Shown: piece by piece, positions 27,801 through 37,689 of the stretch | Layout: each line of letters opens with the position of its first letter | How positions within the stretch are numbered: the stretch's first letter is position 1 | From: Fidelibacterota bacterium | Lineage (GTDB): Bacteria > Fidelibacterota > Marinisomatia > Marinisomatales > TCS55 | DNA: 64,000 bases | NCBI GenBank assembly: GCA_002724735.1 | Contig: PBPT01000016.1 | Location: 170,586 to 234,585, forward strand | Direction: 5' to 3' | The notes under the pieces: model-generated | Seen by the model: only the letters and a program-made list of their open reading frames with translations | What the model was told of the DNA's origin: nothing | Database searches by the model: none | Made by a program: the position numbers and the translations under genes

Positions 27801-30800
27801 TTGCTACTTTAAGAAATGCAGATTTTACTGTGCCATCTATCCAAGAATGACTGTTAACCGTATGATTATCTTGATCAGCCGCATATCTTTGCCATTCTAA
27901 TGCGTCCCAAACATTTATATCATCTGCTTGTTGATCTACACTATCTGCAATATTTCCACTTAAATTAGCATCAGCATAAATTCTTCCATCTGTATGTTGC
28001 GTTTTTAAGAAAGGTACTAGTGGATGAGTAAAGTTATTTGAAGACATTTCTAAAACTGCTGTAGCAAACTGTGTCCAGTCTATCTGCGTTGACGTAGTAA
28101 TTGGGGTACCGAATGTTCCGCTAGTATCTGCACTATAAATGTTTACAACGCCTTGATTAATTCTTGTAGTATCTTCCAAAGGAGCACTAACAGCAATCTT
28201 TGTTCCTTCAGGATTCATACTTACTTTATCAGCAAAGCCGTCAACTGCTGATTTTTCAGTGATCATTTGAGAAAACTGAAACTTATCATCTACTTCTCTG
28301 TATATTACTACTGCAATATCTCTGGTACTATCTGTAGCAACTTGTGTGCTTGTGGTAACAAGCACATCTCCATCTTTGCTTAGATCGAAATCTTTACTAA
28401 ATTGTTGTATATCCTGTATAGGATCAAATATGTTTTCGTCTGTATAAAAAGTTTTACTCGTTCTATTTGGTAACATTCCAATATAGTCTATATTAGTTGT
28501 TAGCAAATCCCAGCTAGTTGGTGCCCAACTAGCGCCTACCGCAATATTAGTTTTTGCTTTGTAAAGTTGATTATTGTATTCTACTATAGTGCCTTTTTCA
28601 TATCTGTAAGTATTGTCCCATACACCTCTATAATTTCTGTCTTTTCCGTGCTTCCAACTTATATTTTCCCAATACACAGGATCAGAAACAAAATTTGTGC
28701 TAGCCGCGGCTCTTATACAAAGGTAAAATAAATCATTATTTTTTACAATATCGCCAACACTGTATGCGGCTATCTGATAATTGCCTCTAAAATTATTGAC
28801 TTGTTCTGGCTTAACACCATGCCTATAAAATTCGATACTACCTGGATCTTCTCTTGTACCTAAACCTTCGCTTGAAACTGCAAGTGTATAATAATTTCCT
28901 TTTTGTACTAGTTTGACTTTTTTGCCGAATTTTCTATTTTCTTTTCTATGTTCAGAAACAAACACATACTGTCGTCTATAATTTCCTCCTTCAGTTCTTC
29001 TATATATTGCTACCGCACCTTCTGTGTTAGGACCTGCTACTCCAGTAGCTTCTGCTTGTATATGAAATACTTGTGTGTAATCTTTGTTCAGACTATATGG
29101 AGGATTTTCTGTCCTAGAAATACCCTGTTCTGTATTTTCGTTAAAGAACCAATATTCCTCATCAACAATTTCTGGATTAGTAACAACATTGAATTGTGAA
29201 CTATTTTCAAATACTATTAATTTACCTACAGTAGCAGTCCCAACTGCAATATCATTGTCTACGTCAGCTACTGTGCCCATAACACGATTTACGTCAGCAA
29301 TTCCTCTTACTGCTGTATTTGCATTACGTTGTATAGAATACTTGCCTATGTTTGTTAACTGGCTCCAATCGCCGCTTAATGCTTTTACATAAACTCTTAC
29401 GCTGTTAAAGTTTCTTCTATAAAATACAACTTCCGCTGTGCTTGTAGTTTGAGTTGTAATTGCCAACCCGCCTTGTCCGTCGTTTGGAATTTGTACATCA
29501 CTGATTATATCTCCTATTACAGGTTCGAATACATTTCCGTTAAAATCAAATTCATCAAAAGTAAAATCTATATATCCGTCCCAAAGATCTACAATAGTTT
29601 GTTTTTTATTTAAAATAGCTAGACTAAATCCAGCCGAAGTAACATCCACTGTTCTGTTTTCTAGATCATATATTCTAAATTCAGTTTCATCTCCTGCACT
29701 TAAAGTGTCAGTATAAGATTTTTCACCTCTTACTACCCATTTGTTGCTTAGTTGATCTGCTTCGACGCCGCCTGGATCACCTCTGTAAGATAAATGTGTA
29801 ATATAGCTGGCTCTATTTTTATTCTTAACATATGATCCAATCGAACCTACAGCCTGTTGAATATTTGAATATGTATTAAATGCTCTTGATGATGAAGCTA
29901 ATCTAACATCTGCATATACTAATCCTCTACCTGTGTCATAGTATGTTGCATTATTAGAATAACTAAATCCAGTATTAATATACCAAAATCCATCTACAGC
30001 TGAACTTGTGTTGTAAGTTGATGTTTCAGAATAAAAACCAACAAATATTGTTTCGTCAATAAACAATTCATCTGTAACATTGAATATACCATTAGTGTCT
30101 TTAATATAAATTACTGCACTATCAGCTTTTGTTCCTACGTATGCGACTGTAGCACTACCAGTGTTTGTTGTAACTGTTTGACCTACAGTAGGTAGTGTAA
30201 CAAATGTTGATACAAACAACACATGATCAACTTTATGGACAATCGTATGCTGGCCTGTTAGAAAACTAAAATTAATTTGAGGGATTGCACCGTTGAACGG
30301 CAAATAATTATCTAATGTAGGATAAGCAAAACTTCGCTGATTCCAATATAAACTAATAGTATCTCCTGCAGAAGTGCCTAAATACATGTCTTTTGGTGCT
30401 CTAACTAGTAAATGATCTACTGTATTATTAGCTAAACCAGGATCACCTGCTACTAGTAGCTGTAAAGTTGTAGAGTCTGCATCAGCAGAAGCAGCCAAGT
30501 TAACATATGTATCAAATGTAGTAAATGCTTGCGAAGAAATTTCTGGAAGTATTTCTCTGTTTGCTTTCCATAAACTTTCTCTATACTTTACAATATCAGC
30601 TTTAGTGTAAGTTTGTGTTTTGTCAAAGTCACCTTTAAATTTTGTTTTGATTCCAGTTGCGTTTGGCATACCTACTGCTAAGTATTCGCCGTCTGGGCTT
30701 ACTGATATACTTTCACCAAATCTTGAAGTGCTTGCAGTATTAAGTAAATCATCATTAGCATCTAATTGAATTACATTATCATAAACTAAATTATTCTTTT

Positions 30801-33800
30801 CGTTTGTTCTTTTATAATGCGTAATTTTTCCTGAACCGTCTCCTGGTGCAGAAACAAAAACATCATTGTTATTTTCTGTAACAGTGCCACCTTTACTAAA
30901 ATCATGTGCGGTGCTATCAAAATCTGATGTATTATAAATTGTTTGGTTTTCTGAAAATGCTGGATTATTCTCAAGTACGGCCCAATCACCATTATAATTA
31001 TCTATCCATACTTTTTGCTTTTCATACATGTCATAACGACTTACATTAAGTTCGTCAATAGTTGCTCTACGCACTTCTCTAAATTTAACAACTTGAAATG
31101 ATTCGCCTTCAAAGTCTTCTGTTTCAACATTTATATCTGCTTTAATTGTTACTTTAGTTAAATCTATTCCATCTTTTTCTATTGCATACATGCCATCAAG
31201 ATTATATGCAGTCGCGCCACGTACACCAATAATATCATTTACAGTGATAAGTGCTTTAATTCCATCATATGGAATATCTGCCCATGTGTCAAGTTGTAAG
31301 TCAATTAAACGCATACCATCGTTCGAAATAGTATCTGTTCTTACTGTTGCTGATACTACATTGACGTTCGCAGGAATCACTTGATACACACTCCAAGTAT
31401 TTTTCCCTGTTTCAACAACCCATATATAATCGCCTAGGTTTACTGCATTTACATCACCTAATGCAAGTTCTGGAATTGATCCTGCAACAAATGCTACATC
31501 TTCTTCAGATACATATCCACCTGTCTTTATATATTCGTCTGCTGATGATATTACTTTTGTAGGGAACGGTTCATGATTATAATTCTCAGGTTTATCAAAA
31601 ACTTCATTAGGTAATATTCTATAAACTTTTTCGTAATTAGTTGTAGGTAATGTATTAAGCAACTCAAACGCTTGAGGTGTTTCTGTCATTAAATCTTCTT
31701 TGAGACTAAATTCAACCTGTTTAGTATTGTCTGTTGCACCAAACCTTCCTGTTTGAATTGCCCACTCTTCATAAAAATCTAAAGCAGACTCTTGTCCTGT
31801 ACCTAAAGATTCAAATAATTTTGTAAGAGCATTCATAGTACCCTTTTCACCAATGAATCCTCTATAAAATTTAAATTGACTTACATCGTCATTAATAATA
31901 TTTGCTAGATATTGTCTTTTTTGATAACCTATTAGATGCTGTGCTAATCTCTGTTGCTCACTGTCAAAACCTGCACTGTCTAAATCATAGAAATCAGTAA
32001 ACTGATTAGCTTTGTAATCCATGTTTGCTGTTAGCTCTGGTTCAGGCTTATTTGATAATTGTAACCAACTACTTGCATTAAAATTTTTGGAACCAGGAAT
32101 GTTATTTTTTGCTGTGTAATAGAATTGCTTATATTTGACTAATTCTCCAATTTTGTAATCTTTCCACTGAGACCAATCTACTATTTTCGCTTCATCATAT
32201 AAAAATCCAGGTAGATTTAATCCTCCATCCCAATCAGCTGTTCTATATCCACTTACCTTGATACGTTCTTGTCTGTATCCGGATTTTGGTTCGTAAATTA
32301 CATCACTAAATGCTGTTTTATTTTCTAATAGAATTACGTGTTCTTTTTGTACTAAAGGTAATGCTACATGATATATGCCTTCATCAGAATCTGCTACAGC
32401 TAACCCAAAACTATTACCTTCTCTTACTACTCCATTTAATTCTGCAGATAATGGTTGTCCATCAGCTTTAAATATGCTATATTCATAGAATGTGTCATAA
32501 AGGTTATCAACTACAACATTAGGTCTACTAAATTCTATTTTAGGTGCTCCAGGACTTAATGTTATAACTGTGCCTGCCGCCCATCCTTGTGTAGTAAAGA
32601 ACATAAATTCTCTTGCAGTATTTTCCCAGTTTTCAACTTTCTCATTGAAAGAGTCAACTTCATTAAAACTAAATCCTAACACTTTTTGTCTAGCATTATA
32701 ACCTAGCATTAAATCTACAACTTCTTGTGTAGTTGATAATCTTGTACCATACTGTAATTTAAAGACTTCTGTTTCGTCAAAATCTTTAAAGAAGTGTGCT
32801 GTCCTGCCTCCTGTTATAGGTAATTCATCTAATTTTGCTACAGTATCATCTGCTGTAAATGTGTCGCCACTTGTAAATTGTCTTGCCGCCCTATAAAACT
32901 CATTTTTAAATTGTATTACTTGACCTCTTTCATAAAATGTATTTGCAGACCATTCACTCGAAGCTTCAGATATTCCTCCAACAGTGACAGTTATTTTTGA
33001 TGATCCTTGTTTAGGTTTATAATATTCAAACTCTGGCGAAGTATTACTGTATCCTCTAATAATATATCCTGATCCAGCTTTTTCCACAGACATACCACTA
33101 TATGTCACCATCTCTAAAGGACTACTTGTGTTGTTAAAGACTTTGAAACTTTCTTGCGGAACAAATATTCCATCTCTATCTGCTTGCTTGGTGGGAGACC
33201 TGCTATCAAGTATTAAATTAAACTTGCTTGTGTCGGTAAATCCTCCAACTTTAAAGCCTAATTGATTTCGCAAGTTTGCAAGATTATTTTTATAATCAGT
33301 ATACACTGAAAGTACATCACTTGCTACCAAGTTATATATGTAATTTACTAATCCACAGGTTAGTACCCTAGTATCATCTTTGTAAGTATTTGGTAACTTT
33401 GCAGTAGAAAGCTGTATAGGTTTGTTTGTATCATTTTGTATCCATTGTTTGACTAAATTTTTCTTTGTCCTAGATACATCAAAACCTAATCCCATTACTT
33501 TAGCTGGTTTGTTTAGCAAATATGCTAATAGTATTGCAAACGGAAATTCACTGCTTCTTCTCCAGGCAGTTTCTACTGGTGCATGGTCGCCAAACTTCCA
33601 ACCATTAGTAGCTTGACGTCTTAAAAAAGCCCTAGCAAAATTACTATCTCTTGGTGATCTTAATTTTCCTTGGCCGTCTACAGGTATATGATTTGTTAAT
33701 CCAGGCCTAGCATATTTGCCGTTAACTACTTCTGCAACTCCAGGCTCCTTTATTCTTCCCTCTTCTAAGTCTTTCCATAGGACAAGATTATCTCCTGAAT

Positions 33801-36800
33801 ATGGTGCAGGACCATAGGTTGCTTCCCACCAGGTTGGTTTCATTGTAAAACCTAACATTTCCCAAGGTGTTGCATTTGGACGATCTGTACCATACGCATG
33901 CATGTAGGCACCTCTCCAGAAACCTGGATGATCATTACCAAGAGGTGTGCTAGCACTTGCGTAGTTAAATGTGAAACTATTGTTAGGATCGTAAAAATCA
34001 TGTTCTGTATATTCTTTGCTACCAATTAATCTTAGCCATTGTTGGAAGTCTGCAGCCAATGTGTTATCAACTTCAGATTTAGAAAATTCAGATGTTCTAT
34101 ATTCGCCGCCAATAAAGTCCTGTATATCAAGTAAAGCTTTAGAATAATCAACTTTTATGTTATTAAAAATACGTCTTTCTAATTCTAGTATTAATTCATC
34201 TCTAAAATCTTTGTACGCTTTTATATAACTTCCGTCATGACCGCGTATCATTGCAACACCTACAGGATATTCATCGTACAAATCGGAATCTTGTACAGCA
34301 TGATTTACTTCTGTAGAAGGCATATAGAAAATTTGTGATAATCCTTCAAACACATGTTTGTGTGCAGAACCTGTATCTGCACTTGAATCTGAATCTGCGG
34401 CTATAGCGGCTTCTTCAGAAGTATACAAAGGATAAAACCAACCTACTTTTCCTTTATGTGTTTTTGTAGTTTGTTCTTCTCTGCCGTAAACTTTAAAAGG
34501 ACCAGTGTTAGTTGTAGATGACTGAATATATGAATCATCTATTGTTAATTCTGGATAGTACTTAGGATACAATCCTAATTTACTAGGAGTAGGTGCTATA
34601 AAACTGCCATCAGTTGATTCATACTCATAAATTTCAATTATATCATCTTCAACTTTACTAGCTGTGATAACAGCATAACCGTCTGAATTAAATGTATAAT
34701 CTAATCCATACTCTAATTGTATTCCATTTAGATATATGTTAATACTTTTTGCACTTAAATCGGTTAAATTAAAAGGTGAAGTAATTGGGTATGTTGTTGT
34801 TCTTGCATCTACAACTGTATACTTAATTACATTAGCATCACCGTATCCTAACATATCCGAAAAGTAAAAAGGTTCTGATTTTATTTTTTCTTTGTTTATT
34901 TCATTTAAAATTTTATCAACATGCTGTTTTATAGGACCGTCATATCCTAAACTATTTGCAGTTTCTAAAAACTTTCTTTTGAATCTACTATATTCATTTT
35001 TTGAATACCTCAAAGCTTTTACAATGTTAAACTCTTTATTTGTTATATGATAAAGAGGTATGTTAATAGGACCACTATGCTTTACAAATCTTTTACCAAA
35101 TTGATCAGTTTCTCCTACATCTCGTAAATTACTTCTTCCAGGATATTCTCCGCTAAATCCTTGTATATCTTCAATCATGGTATCAACATGATCAATTACT
35201 TCGCCAAGGGTAAATTCTGTAATATCCTCATTGAGAGGATTTCTTTCTAAGTTGTGTGGAAATTCATAATGACCATTAACTTTTGCTGATGAGCTATGTG
35301 TTTTAATTTTTATGACTTGTCCGGATTTTAAATCATTATAAAAACGTACATGTGCAAACCCATTAGCTCTGTCAATCTCATAATCTTGATTTATTATCTT
35401 TAATTTATTGTCCAAATATACATGTACAATTAGATCATTAAGATCGCCTGCTTTTTTATATGCATCAATTTCGAAATTATTATTTTTAATATCTGTAGAT
35501 GTGTATTGTTTTAGCACCATTTGTCTTGTGCTAGTTGCAATACTGCTAAACCCATTTACGTAATCAAATTCTGTAAGGCTTTTGTATTTTTTTAAGTATC
35601 CTGTAGAAATTGCTTGCGTAAATAAATCTGTATCAGTTTGATATGTAAATGTATCGTTTAACAAATTAAAGTTAAAAACAATATCACCAGAATTATTAAT
35701 TGACTTGTAAGATAACGGAAAGCCTAACTCTGTATCGTTAGTGCCAATTCCTTGCTTGTATGAAAATATTTTGGTTCCTGTAAATGTTGTAGAACCATAA
35801 TAAGTTGTATCACTAAAACTATTTGTGTTAGCATCAAATACCTCAAATAATGGATGCTGGTTAGTAATAGTTTTTTGCTGAGATTGAACCCACAATGTTC
35901 CGTTGTAATGAAAGCTTGTACCTGCATACTTAGAACCTTGTGTAACAAGCACTGTTTCTAAGTCAATAGGATCTGTGTCACTTACTGTTTTAAGGTTTAT
36001 CTGTCTTACATTATTAATAGTAACAAATTTAACTTCATATATTCTTCCAGACACTAAAATATCTGTATCTGCTGTAAACAATACACGCATGCCATCAGAC
36101 AAATCTACACCATCAACATTGTAACCAGTTGATCCTTCTATAGTACTAAAAACGTCTTTGGTAAAGACATCTACTAAATCAACATCATTCTTTGCTGACA
36201 CACCAAAGTTGTTTAATTTAAGTCCTGCTTCATATTCAATAATAGGACGTTTAGCTCTAGTGCTTTCGTCGAGTGTTGTAGGTAAGCTATTATATGATTC
36301 ACTAGCTAAAATTACATCTTTATGATACCAGCAATTATACCTACTCCATGCATTTCTATCTGGACTTGCCCTATTTACTGTGATATAATCTTTTGTAGCG
36401 GCAAATGCTTTAGCATCAGCAAACGGTAATTCATCAAATTTATCAGTATCAAAAGGAACAAGCTTATTTGTAGAATATGCCGCAGGAATAATTAAGTCTT
36501 TACTATTAATTAATTTTATTTGTGATCCTACACCTTCAACATACCATTGTCCTGTAGCATACTTTGCAGGTGTAACTTCGCCTTGAAACGTAAGTTTCAT
36601 GCCATTTGATAATTTTACATTATTTGCACTTGAATAAGTTTTTTTGCCTAAAATTTCATCAGCTACATTTATTGCACTATTTTCCGCTATATCGTATATT
36701 CTTATAAGACCACTTGTATCAACACTATTTTGACTTACATAATAAAGTCTATCAGGAGCATTTTCTGGTACAGTAAATTCTATCGTGCCTTCTTCTACAT

Positions 36801-37689
36801 ATACAACAGAAATTACTTCTCCTTCTTTTCCATATTTTGTAATACCTGTAGGATACAAAGTACTAACATTTTCGTCTGCTTCAAATGTTACAGACCCACT
36901 GCTAGGCAATACAACATATTCTCCTTGATCATAATTGTTGCCGTACAATTTTGCATCAAACTGTCCATCGGCCCTAATTCCTTCTGATCCTGCTGTAAGT
37001 ATTGCACTTCCAGGAGTAAAAGATCTTGTAATAGCAAATGCTATTGGATGCCCAGGAGTGTCTATTTCAAATCTATAAGTTTGCCCTTTATATAATTTAA
37101 TTGTTGGATTTACTGTTAAACCGTCATTAAAAACATATGAGATATTATCACCTTGATCTGAAGTTGTTACAGTGTAAGTACTTACAACTTCTTTATTTTG
37201 TCCTCTTACAGCTACACTTGTAGGACCATTTGGTAACCAATAATACTCTCTAAAGTTTACAAATTTATCCCAATCAATATTAGGATTCCATCCGTAAGAA
37301 TCTTGATTATTAAGTCTACTATGATTGTCGTTATTCGAACCAAATGCGCCTAATTGATTTACATAGTCATTATAATCTTTATAAAATAAAACATTATCAA
37401 AATTATCTTTAATTACAGCGGCAGGTTCTAATTGGTAGTTCTTCCTATCATTAGTAACATCACCAATATAGTTGTCAGTAGGTTGAAATGCTTTTGCAGT
37501 TTCCCTACCAATATATCCACTTACTTTTTCTGCTACTCCTGGCTGTACAAGCTGATCAATAGTCCCTTGTAAAAACTTTTTATTTGCTTCCGTACGGAAA
37601 AACTTCGGCAAAAAATTAATACCTATATTCTTAACTTTTTCGCCGGGTATAGGAGGAGTTAAATCCTTTTGATTATCATCGTATGACAT
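21892..37689 (-). CDS. Giant 5265-residue virion structural protein
   Basis: One uninterrupted frame covers a quarter of the window. Visible parts in order: a beta domain with YKGQTYRFEIDTPGHPIAFA (about residue 210); five CBM5/12-like motifs of the form Y..G.IV.Y.N.LYKA (near 1585, 1845, 2360, 2975 and 3025); FG-GAP/beta-propeller-like repeats such as FGESISVSPDGEYLAVGMP (about 2320-3440); beta repeats with GSGY turns (about 3850-4300); and a C-terminal series of fibre-like repeats (FNGDGATTAFTLGFD). It has no signal peptide. It follows gp6 through a TAATG overlap, so it is probably a baseplate-linked fibre or host-contact protein made in proportion to gp6. Similar very large structural genes occur at this place in marine T4-like phages. 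Exact function is unknown. Confidence 0.75.
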   Translation of the reverse strand: MSYDDNQKDLTPPIPGEKVKNIGINFLPKFFRTEANKKFLQGTIDQLVQPGVAEKVSGYIGRETAKAFQPTDNYIGDVTNDRKNYQLEPAAVIKDNFDNVLFYKDYNDYVNQLGAFGSNNDNHSRLNNQDSYGWNPNIDWDKFVNFREYYWLPNGPTSVAVRGQNKEVVSTYTVTTSDQGDNISYVFNDGLTVNPTIKLYKGQTYRFEIDTPGHPIAFAITRSFTPGSAILTAGSEGIRADGQFDAKLYGNNYDQGEYVVLPSSGSVTFEADENVSTLYPTGITKYGKEGEVISVVYVEEGTIEFTVPENAPDRLYYVSQNSVDTSGLIRIYDIAENSAINVADEILGKKTYSSANNVKLSNGMKLTFQGEVTPAKYATGQWYVEGVGSQIKLINSKDLIIPAAYSTNKLVPFDTDKFDELPFADAKAFAATKDYITVNRASPDRNAWSRYNCWYHKDVILASESYNSLPTTLDESTRAKRPIIEYEAGLKLNNFGVSAKNDVDLVDVFTKDVFSTIEGSTGYNVDGVDLSDGMRVLFTADTDILVSGRIYEVKFVTINNVRQINLKTVSDTDPIDLETVLVTQGSKYAGTSFHYNGTLWVQSQQKTITNQHPLFEVFDANTNSFSDTTYYGSTTFTGTKIFSYKQGIGTNDTELGFPLSYKSINNSGDIVFNFNLLNDTFTYQTDTDLFTQAISTGYLKKYKSLTEFDYVNGFSSIATSTRQMVLKQYTSTDIKNNNFEIDAYKKAGDLNDLIVHVYLDNKLKIINQDYEIDRANGFAHVRFYNDLKSGQVIKIKTHSSSAKVNGHYEFPHNLERNPLNEDITEFTLGEVIDHVDTMIEDIQGFSGEYPGRSNLRDVGETDQFGKRFVKHSGPINIPLYHITNKEFNIVKALRYSKNEYSRFKRKFLETANSLGYDGPIKQHVDKILNEINKEKIKSEPFYFSDMLGYGDANVIKYTVVDARTTTYPITSPFNLTDLSAKSINIYLNGIQLEYGLDYTFNSDGYAVITASKVEDDIIEIYEYESTDGSFIAPTPSKLGLYPKYYPELTIDDSYIQSSTTNTGPFKVYGREEQTTKTHKGKVGWFYPLYTSEEAAIAADSDSSADTGSAHKHVFEGLSQIFYMPSTEVNHAVQDSDLYDEYPVGVAMIRGHDGSYIKAYKDFRDELILELERRIFNNIKVDYSKALLDIQDFIGGEYRTSEFSKSEVDNTLAADFQQWLRLIGSKEYTEHDFYDPNNSFTFNYASASTPLGNDHPGFWRGAYMHAYGTDRPNATPWEMLGFTMKPTWWEATYGPAPYSGDNLVLWKDLEEGRIKEPGVAEVVNGKYARPGLTNHIPVDGQGKLRSPRDSNFARAFLRRQATNGWKFGDHAPVETAWRRSSEFPFAILLAYLLNKPAKVMGLGFDVSRTKKNLVKQWIQNDTNKPIQLSTAKLPNTYKDDTRVLTCGLVNYIYNLVASDVLSVYTDYKNNLANLRNQLGFKVGGFTDTSKFNLILDSRSPTKQADRDGIFVPQESFKVFNNTSSPLEMVTYSGMSVEKAGSGYIIRGYSNTSPEFEYYKPKQGSSKITVTVGGISEASSEWSANTFYERGQVIQFKNEFYRAARQFTSGDTFTADDTVAKLDELPITGGRTAHFFKDFDETEVFKLQYGTRLSTTQEVVDLMLGYNARQKVLGFSFNEVDSFNEKVENWENTAREFMFFTTQGWAAGTVITLSPGAPKIEFSRPNVVVDNLYDTFYEYSIFKADGQPLSAELNGVVREGNSFGLAVADSDEGIYHVALPLVQKEHVILLENKTAFSDVIYEPKSGYRQERIKVSGYRTADWDGGLNLPGFLYDEAKIVDWSQWKDYKIGELVKYKQFYYTAKNNIPGSKNFNASSWLQLSNKPEPELTANMDYKANQFTDFYDLDSAGFDSEQQRLAQHLIGYQKRQYLANIINDDVSQFKFYRGFIGEKGTMNALTKLFESLGTGQESALDFYEEWAIQTGRFGATDNTKQVEFSLKEDLMTETPQAFELLNTLPTTNYEKVYRILPNEVFDKPENYNHEPFPTKVISSADEYIKTGGYVSEEDVAFVAGSIPELALGDVNAVNLGDYIWVVETGKNTWSVYQVIPANVNVVSATVRTDTISNDGMRLIDLQLDTWADIPYDGIKALITVNDIIGVRGATAYNLDGMYAIEKDGIDLTKVTIKADINVETEDFEGESFQVVKFREVRRATIDELNVSRYDMYEKQKVWIDNYNGDWAVLENNPAFSENQTIYNTSDFDSTAHDFSKGGTVTENNNDVFVSAPGDGSGKITHYKRTNEKNNLVYDNVIQLDANDDLLNTASTSRFGESISVSPDGEYLAVGMPNATGIKTKFKGDFDKTQTYTKADIVKYRESLWKANREILPEISSQAFTTFDTYVNLAASADADSTTLQLLVAGDPGLANNTVDHLLVRAPKDMYLGTSAGDTISLYWNQRSFAYPTLDNYLPFNGAIPQINFSFLTGQHTIVHKVDHVLFVSTFVTLPTVGQTVTTNTGSATVAYVGTKADSAVIYIKDTNGIFNVTDELFIDETIFVGFYSETSTYNTSSAVDGFWYINTGFSYSNNATYYDTGRGLVYADVRLASSSRAFNTYSNIQQAVGSIGSYVKNKNRASYITHLSYRGDPGGVEADQLSNKWVVRGEKSYTDTLSAGDETEFRIYDLENRTVDVTSAGFSLAILNKKQTIVDLWDGYIDFTFDEFDFNGNVFEPVIGDIISDVQIPNDGQGGLAITTQTTSTAEVVFYRRNFNSVRVYVKALSGDWSQLTNIGKYSIQRNANTAVRGIADVNRVMGTVADVDNDIAVGTATVGKLIVFENSSQFNVVTNPEIVDEEYWFFNENTEQGISRTENPPYSLNKDYTQVFHIQAEATGVAGPNTEGAVAIYRRTEGGNYRRQYVFVSEHRKENRKFGKKVKLVQKGNYYTLAVSSEGLGTREDPGSIEFYRHGVKPEQVNNFRGNYQIAAYSVGDIVKNNDLFYLCIRAAASTNFVSDPVYWENISWKHGKDRNYRGVWDNTYRYEKGTIVEYNNQLYKAKTNIAVGASWAPTSWDLLTTNIDYIGMLPNRTSKTFYTDENIFDPIQDIQQFSKDFDLSKDGDVLVTTSTQVATDSTRDIAVVIYREVDDKFQFSQMITEKSAVDGFADKVSMNPEGTKIAVSAPLEDTTRINQGVVNIYSADTSGTFGTPITTSTQIDWTQFATAVLEMSSNNFTHPLVPFLKTQHTDGRIYADANLSGNIADSVDQQADDINVWDALEWQRYAADQDNHTVNSHSWIDGTVKSAFLKVASSYPSALKTVNVDVGECTPNQILLPPQDEESEKFGHSVEWGSEYLAISSLNGDQKIPTEFDTYTKTQTDSYQLDVTSDRKQTPTTFDNKFTTFKNIKIDKGVIYLYETLENKVTQSEVITFPLIQTTFGENLLAQGNHLYVGLPQQFDNNKRGAVVDFRKLPGNNAWKQIRSSVTPVDVDKIRGAFLYNKRENQIVTYLDFIDPVQGKIAGIAEQEIDFKTKYDPAFYNTGQLADDNVDPNRHWAEKYIGKVWWNIAGARFAHPYQGSTNFQRNVWNTQLEGSTINVYEWVESKLLPSTWDSIADTDEGLAQGISGISLFGNTKYTTRLVYDSVSKTFNSLYYFWVENKKTIPANTKRLLSIRNIAALIGNPKDQKYRYLSLLSKNKFLLTNCNDIVNNDDIVLNIKYTNDNLQKQKQNTHSQYQILSKGLSTSVPNPDIQLKWFDSLIGFDDKERKVPNTDVPVKSRYGIQNRPRQGMFVNRFEALKQFIERVNLVCKQNLLADEYDLSSLSMKEPLPTLLSGEYDHKVSTYSEINFISTSKVTPAKLTPVVLNGKIVRVTIDDAGRGYKVAPRLKITGAGKDAEVKLTIDTLGKITSATVENQGTGYDENTYISVRRYSVLVEADNTVFNKWALYSWNETDSVWFRRSIQDYDVTQFWSQIDWYADGYNQFTEIDDIIAGSYLLTSLDNSIGDVVKINSVGSGGWLLLEKIADEDTEDYTVNYKTIGRQNGTIEFNDRLYDYTKNTVGFDNRSFDSYFYDNTPAKELRIILNAIKDKIFIGTLAVEYNELFFASLRYVLAEQKGADWLFKTSFVKAKHNLGPLYQDLTFNNDNLANYEAYINEVKPYSTNVREFVSNYSTVQETNTTISDFDLPPEYNNLTKAIEASKAQVIDGVVVSSPNSASIYPRKHWADNNSYQVKEIKISNPGSGYTYTPTVKITNTEGSGATAKAYLGYGKITKIEVTNPGSGYIKQPIVTIEGPQSEGSVKATATAILGNGVVRAPTIVTKFDRISGKTYYTTLLQESTFAGTGSQLTYNLEWPMDLSASKVKVFVGKDANNLVEQLRSAYTFTNIENDTAGYTREQGRITFTTPPKNNDVIKISYYRPLSLLTAEDRINFAYNPTKEMYGKELSQLMTGIDYGGVQVRSFEFDKPAGWDSAGWYTDSWDTFDNTFEDEVFYSDGSTNAVQLTKPMANGIMYNFYLNGVRIDDPNYDNSTLNKNPSAITNSIIGDGVTDTLDLETMGIRLAPSDVLIIRKTTSDGSTLPDAESYDTALSGGDLAYKTATGLKAEDIIIDGDDFVTPTTSGGPEELVPGQVLDTLDIKVFTRDSAGQGRIHSQSYTMTNQTIYDLGVIPRTAPAVIVKVANVIQPTSNYTIDWNLNTITLNNPTPGAELNIIAMAQGTQKVLDFGTGQSVAGQSDYLTTVDWEEGVSVFVSVNGVAYNDVVVFNSAEDSVPGPAKVGIRFSTPLEASNYKIHYTVFSDSTKINYSQVSKDQFQADGTTKSFSLATTPFYAKPNEHNIIVKVANKILNPGYNIQYTIDSDNTREYKIESFQQPIGSNAASDIKVFVDGVEKFTPNEWRFDIANSQVVLADEVGKPGSTVELFAITDGEYRITGNVITLDSTPAQDTIIEVFQFSNHDLLGLERINYDVVKRTLLLSTDVQNTTYNRLTVGEITLRSKAVDAEYVWVSVNSELLTPSVDYYLRDDQMKVRLVRTPEANDVIDVLHFSEKVSTEKFAYRQFKDMLNRTHFKRLDKEATTLSVPLNSTDLRIEVVDGTNLSVPSKGQNIPGVLFINGERIEYFVKEGNTLKQLRRGTLGTGVKSVYPAGQKVFDQNISKTIPYKDMTQSQSFNGDGATTAFTLGFDVTSADEIEVFSAGSRLRKTTLQSFDPAVALDSPDGDTTLPEEFTLNGQVLTLSAIPALNTKVTVIKKTGQTWTNTGETLGEAENSIARFLRAGTSALPE

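Noticed and set aside
22367-37000. Many 60-105 codon frames opposite the giant gene
   Set aside because: They are antisense to one uninterrupted 5265-codon frame, with no ribosome sites and odd composition; shadows of the real gene.
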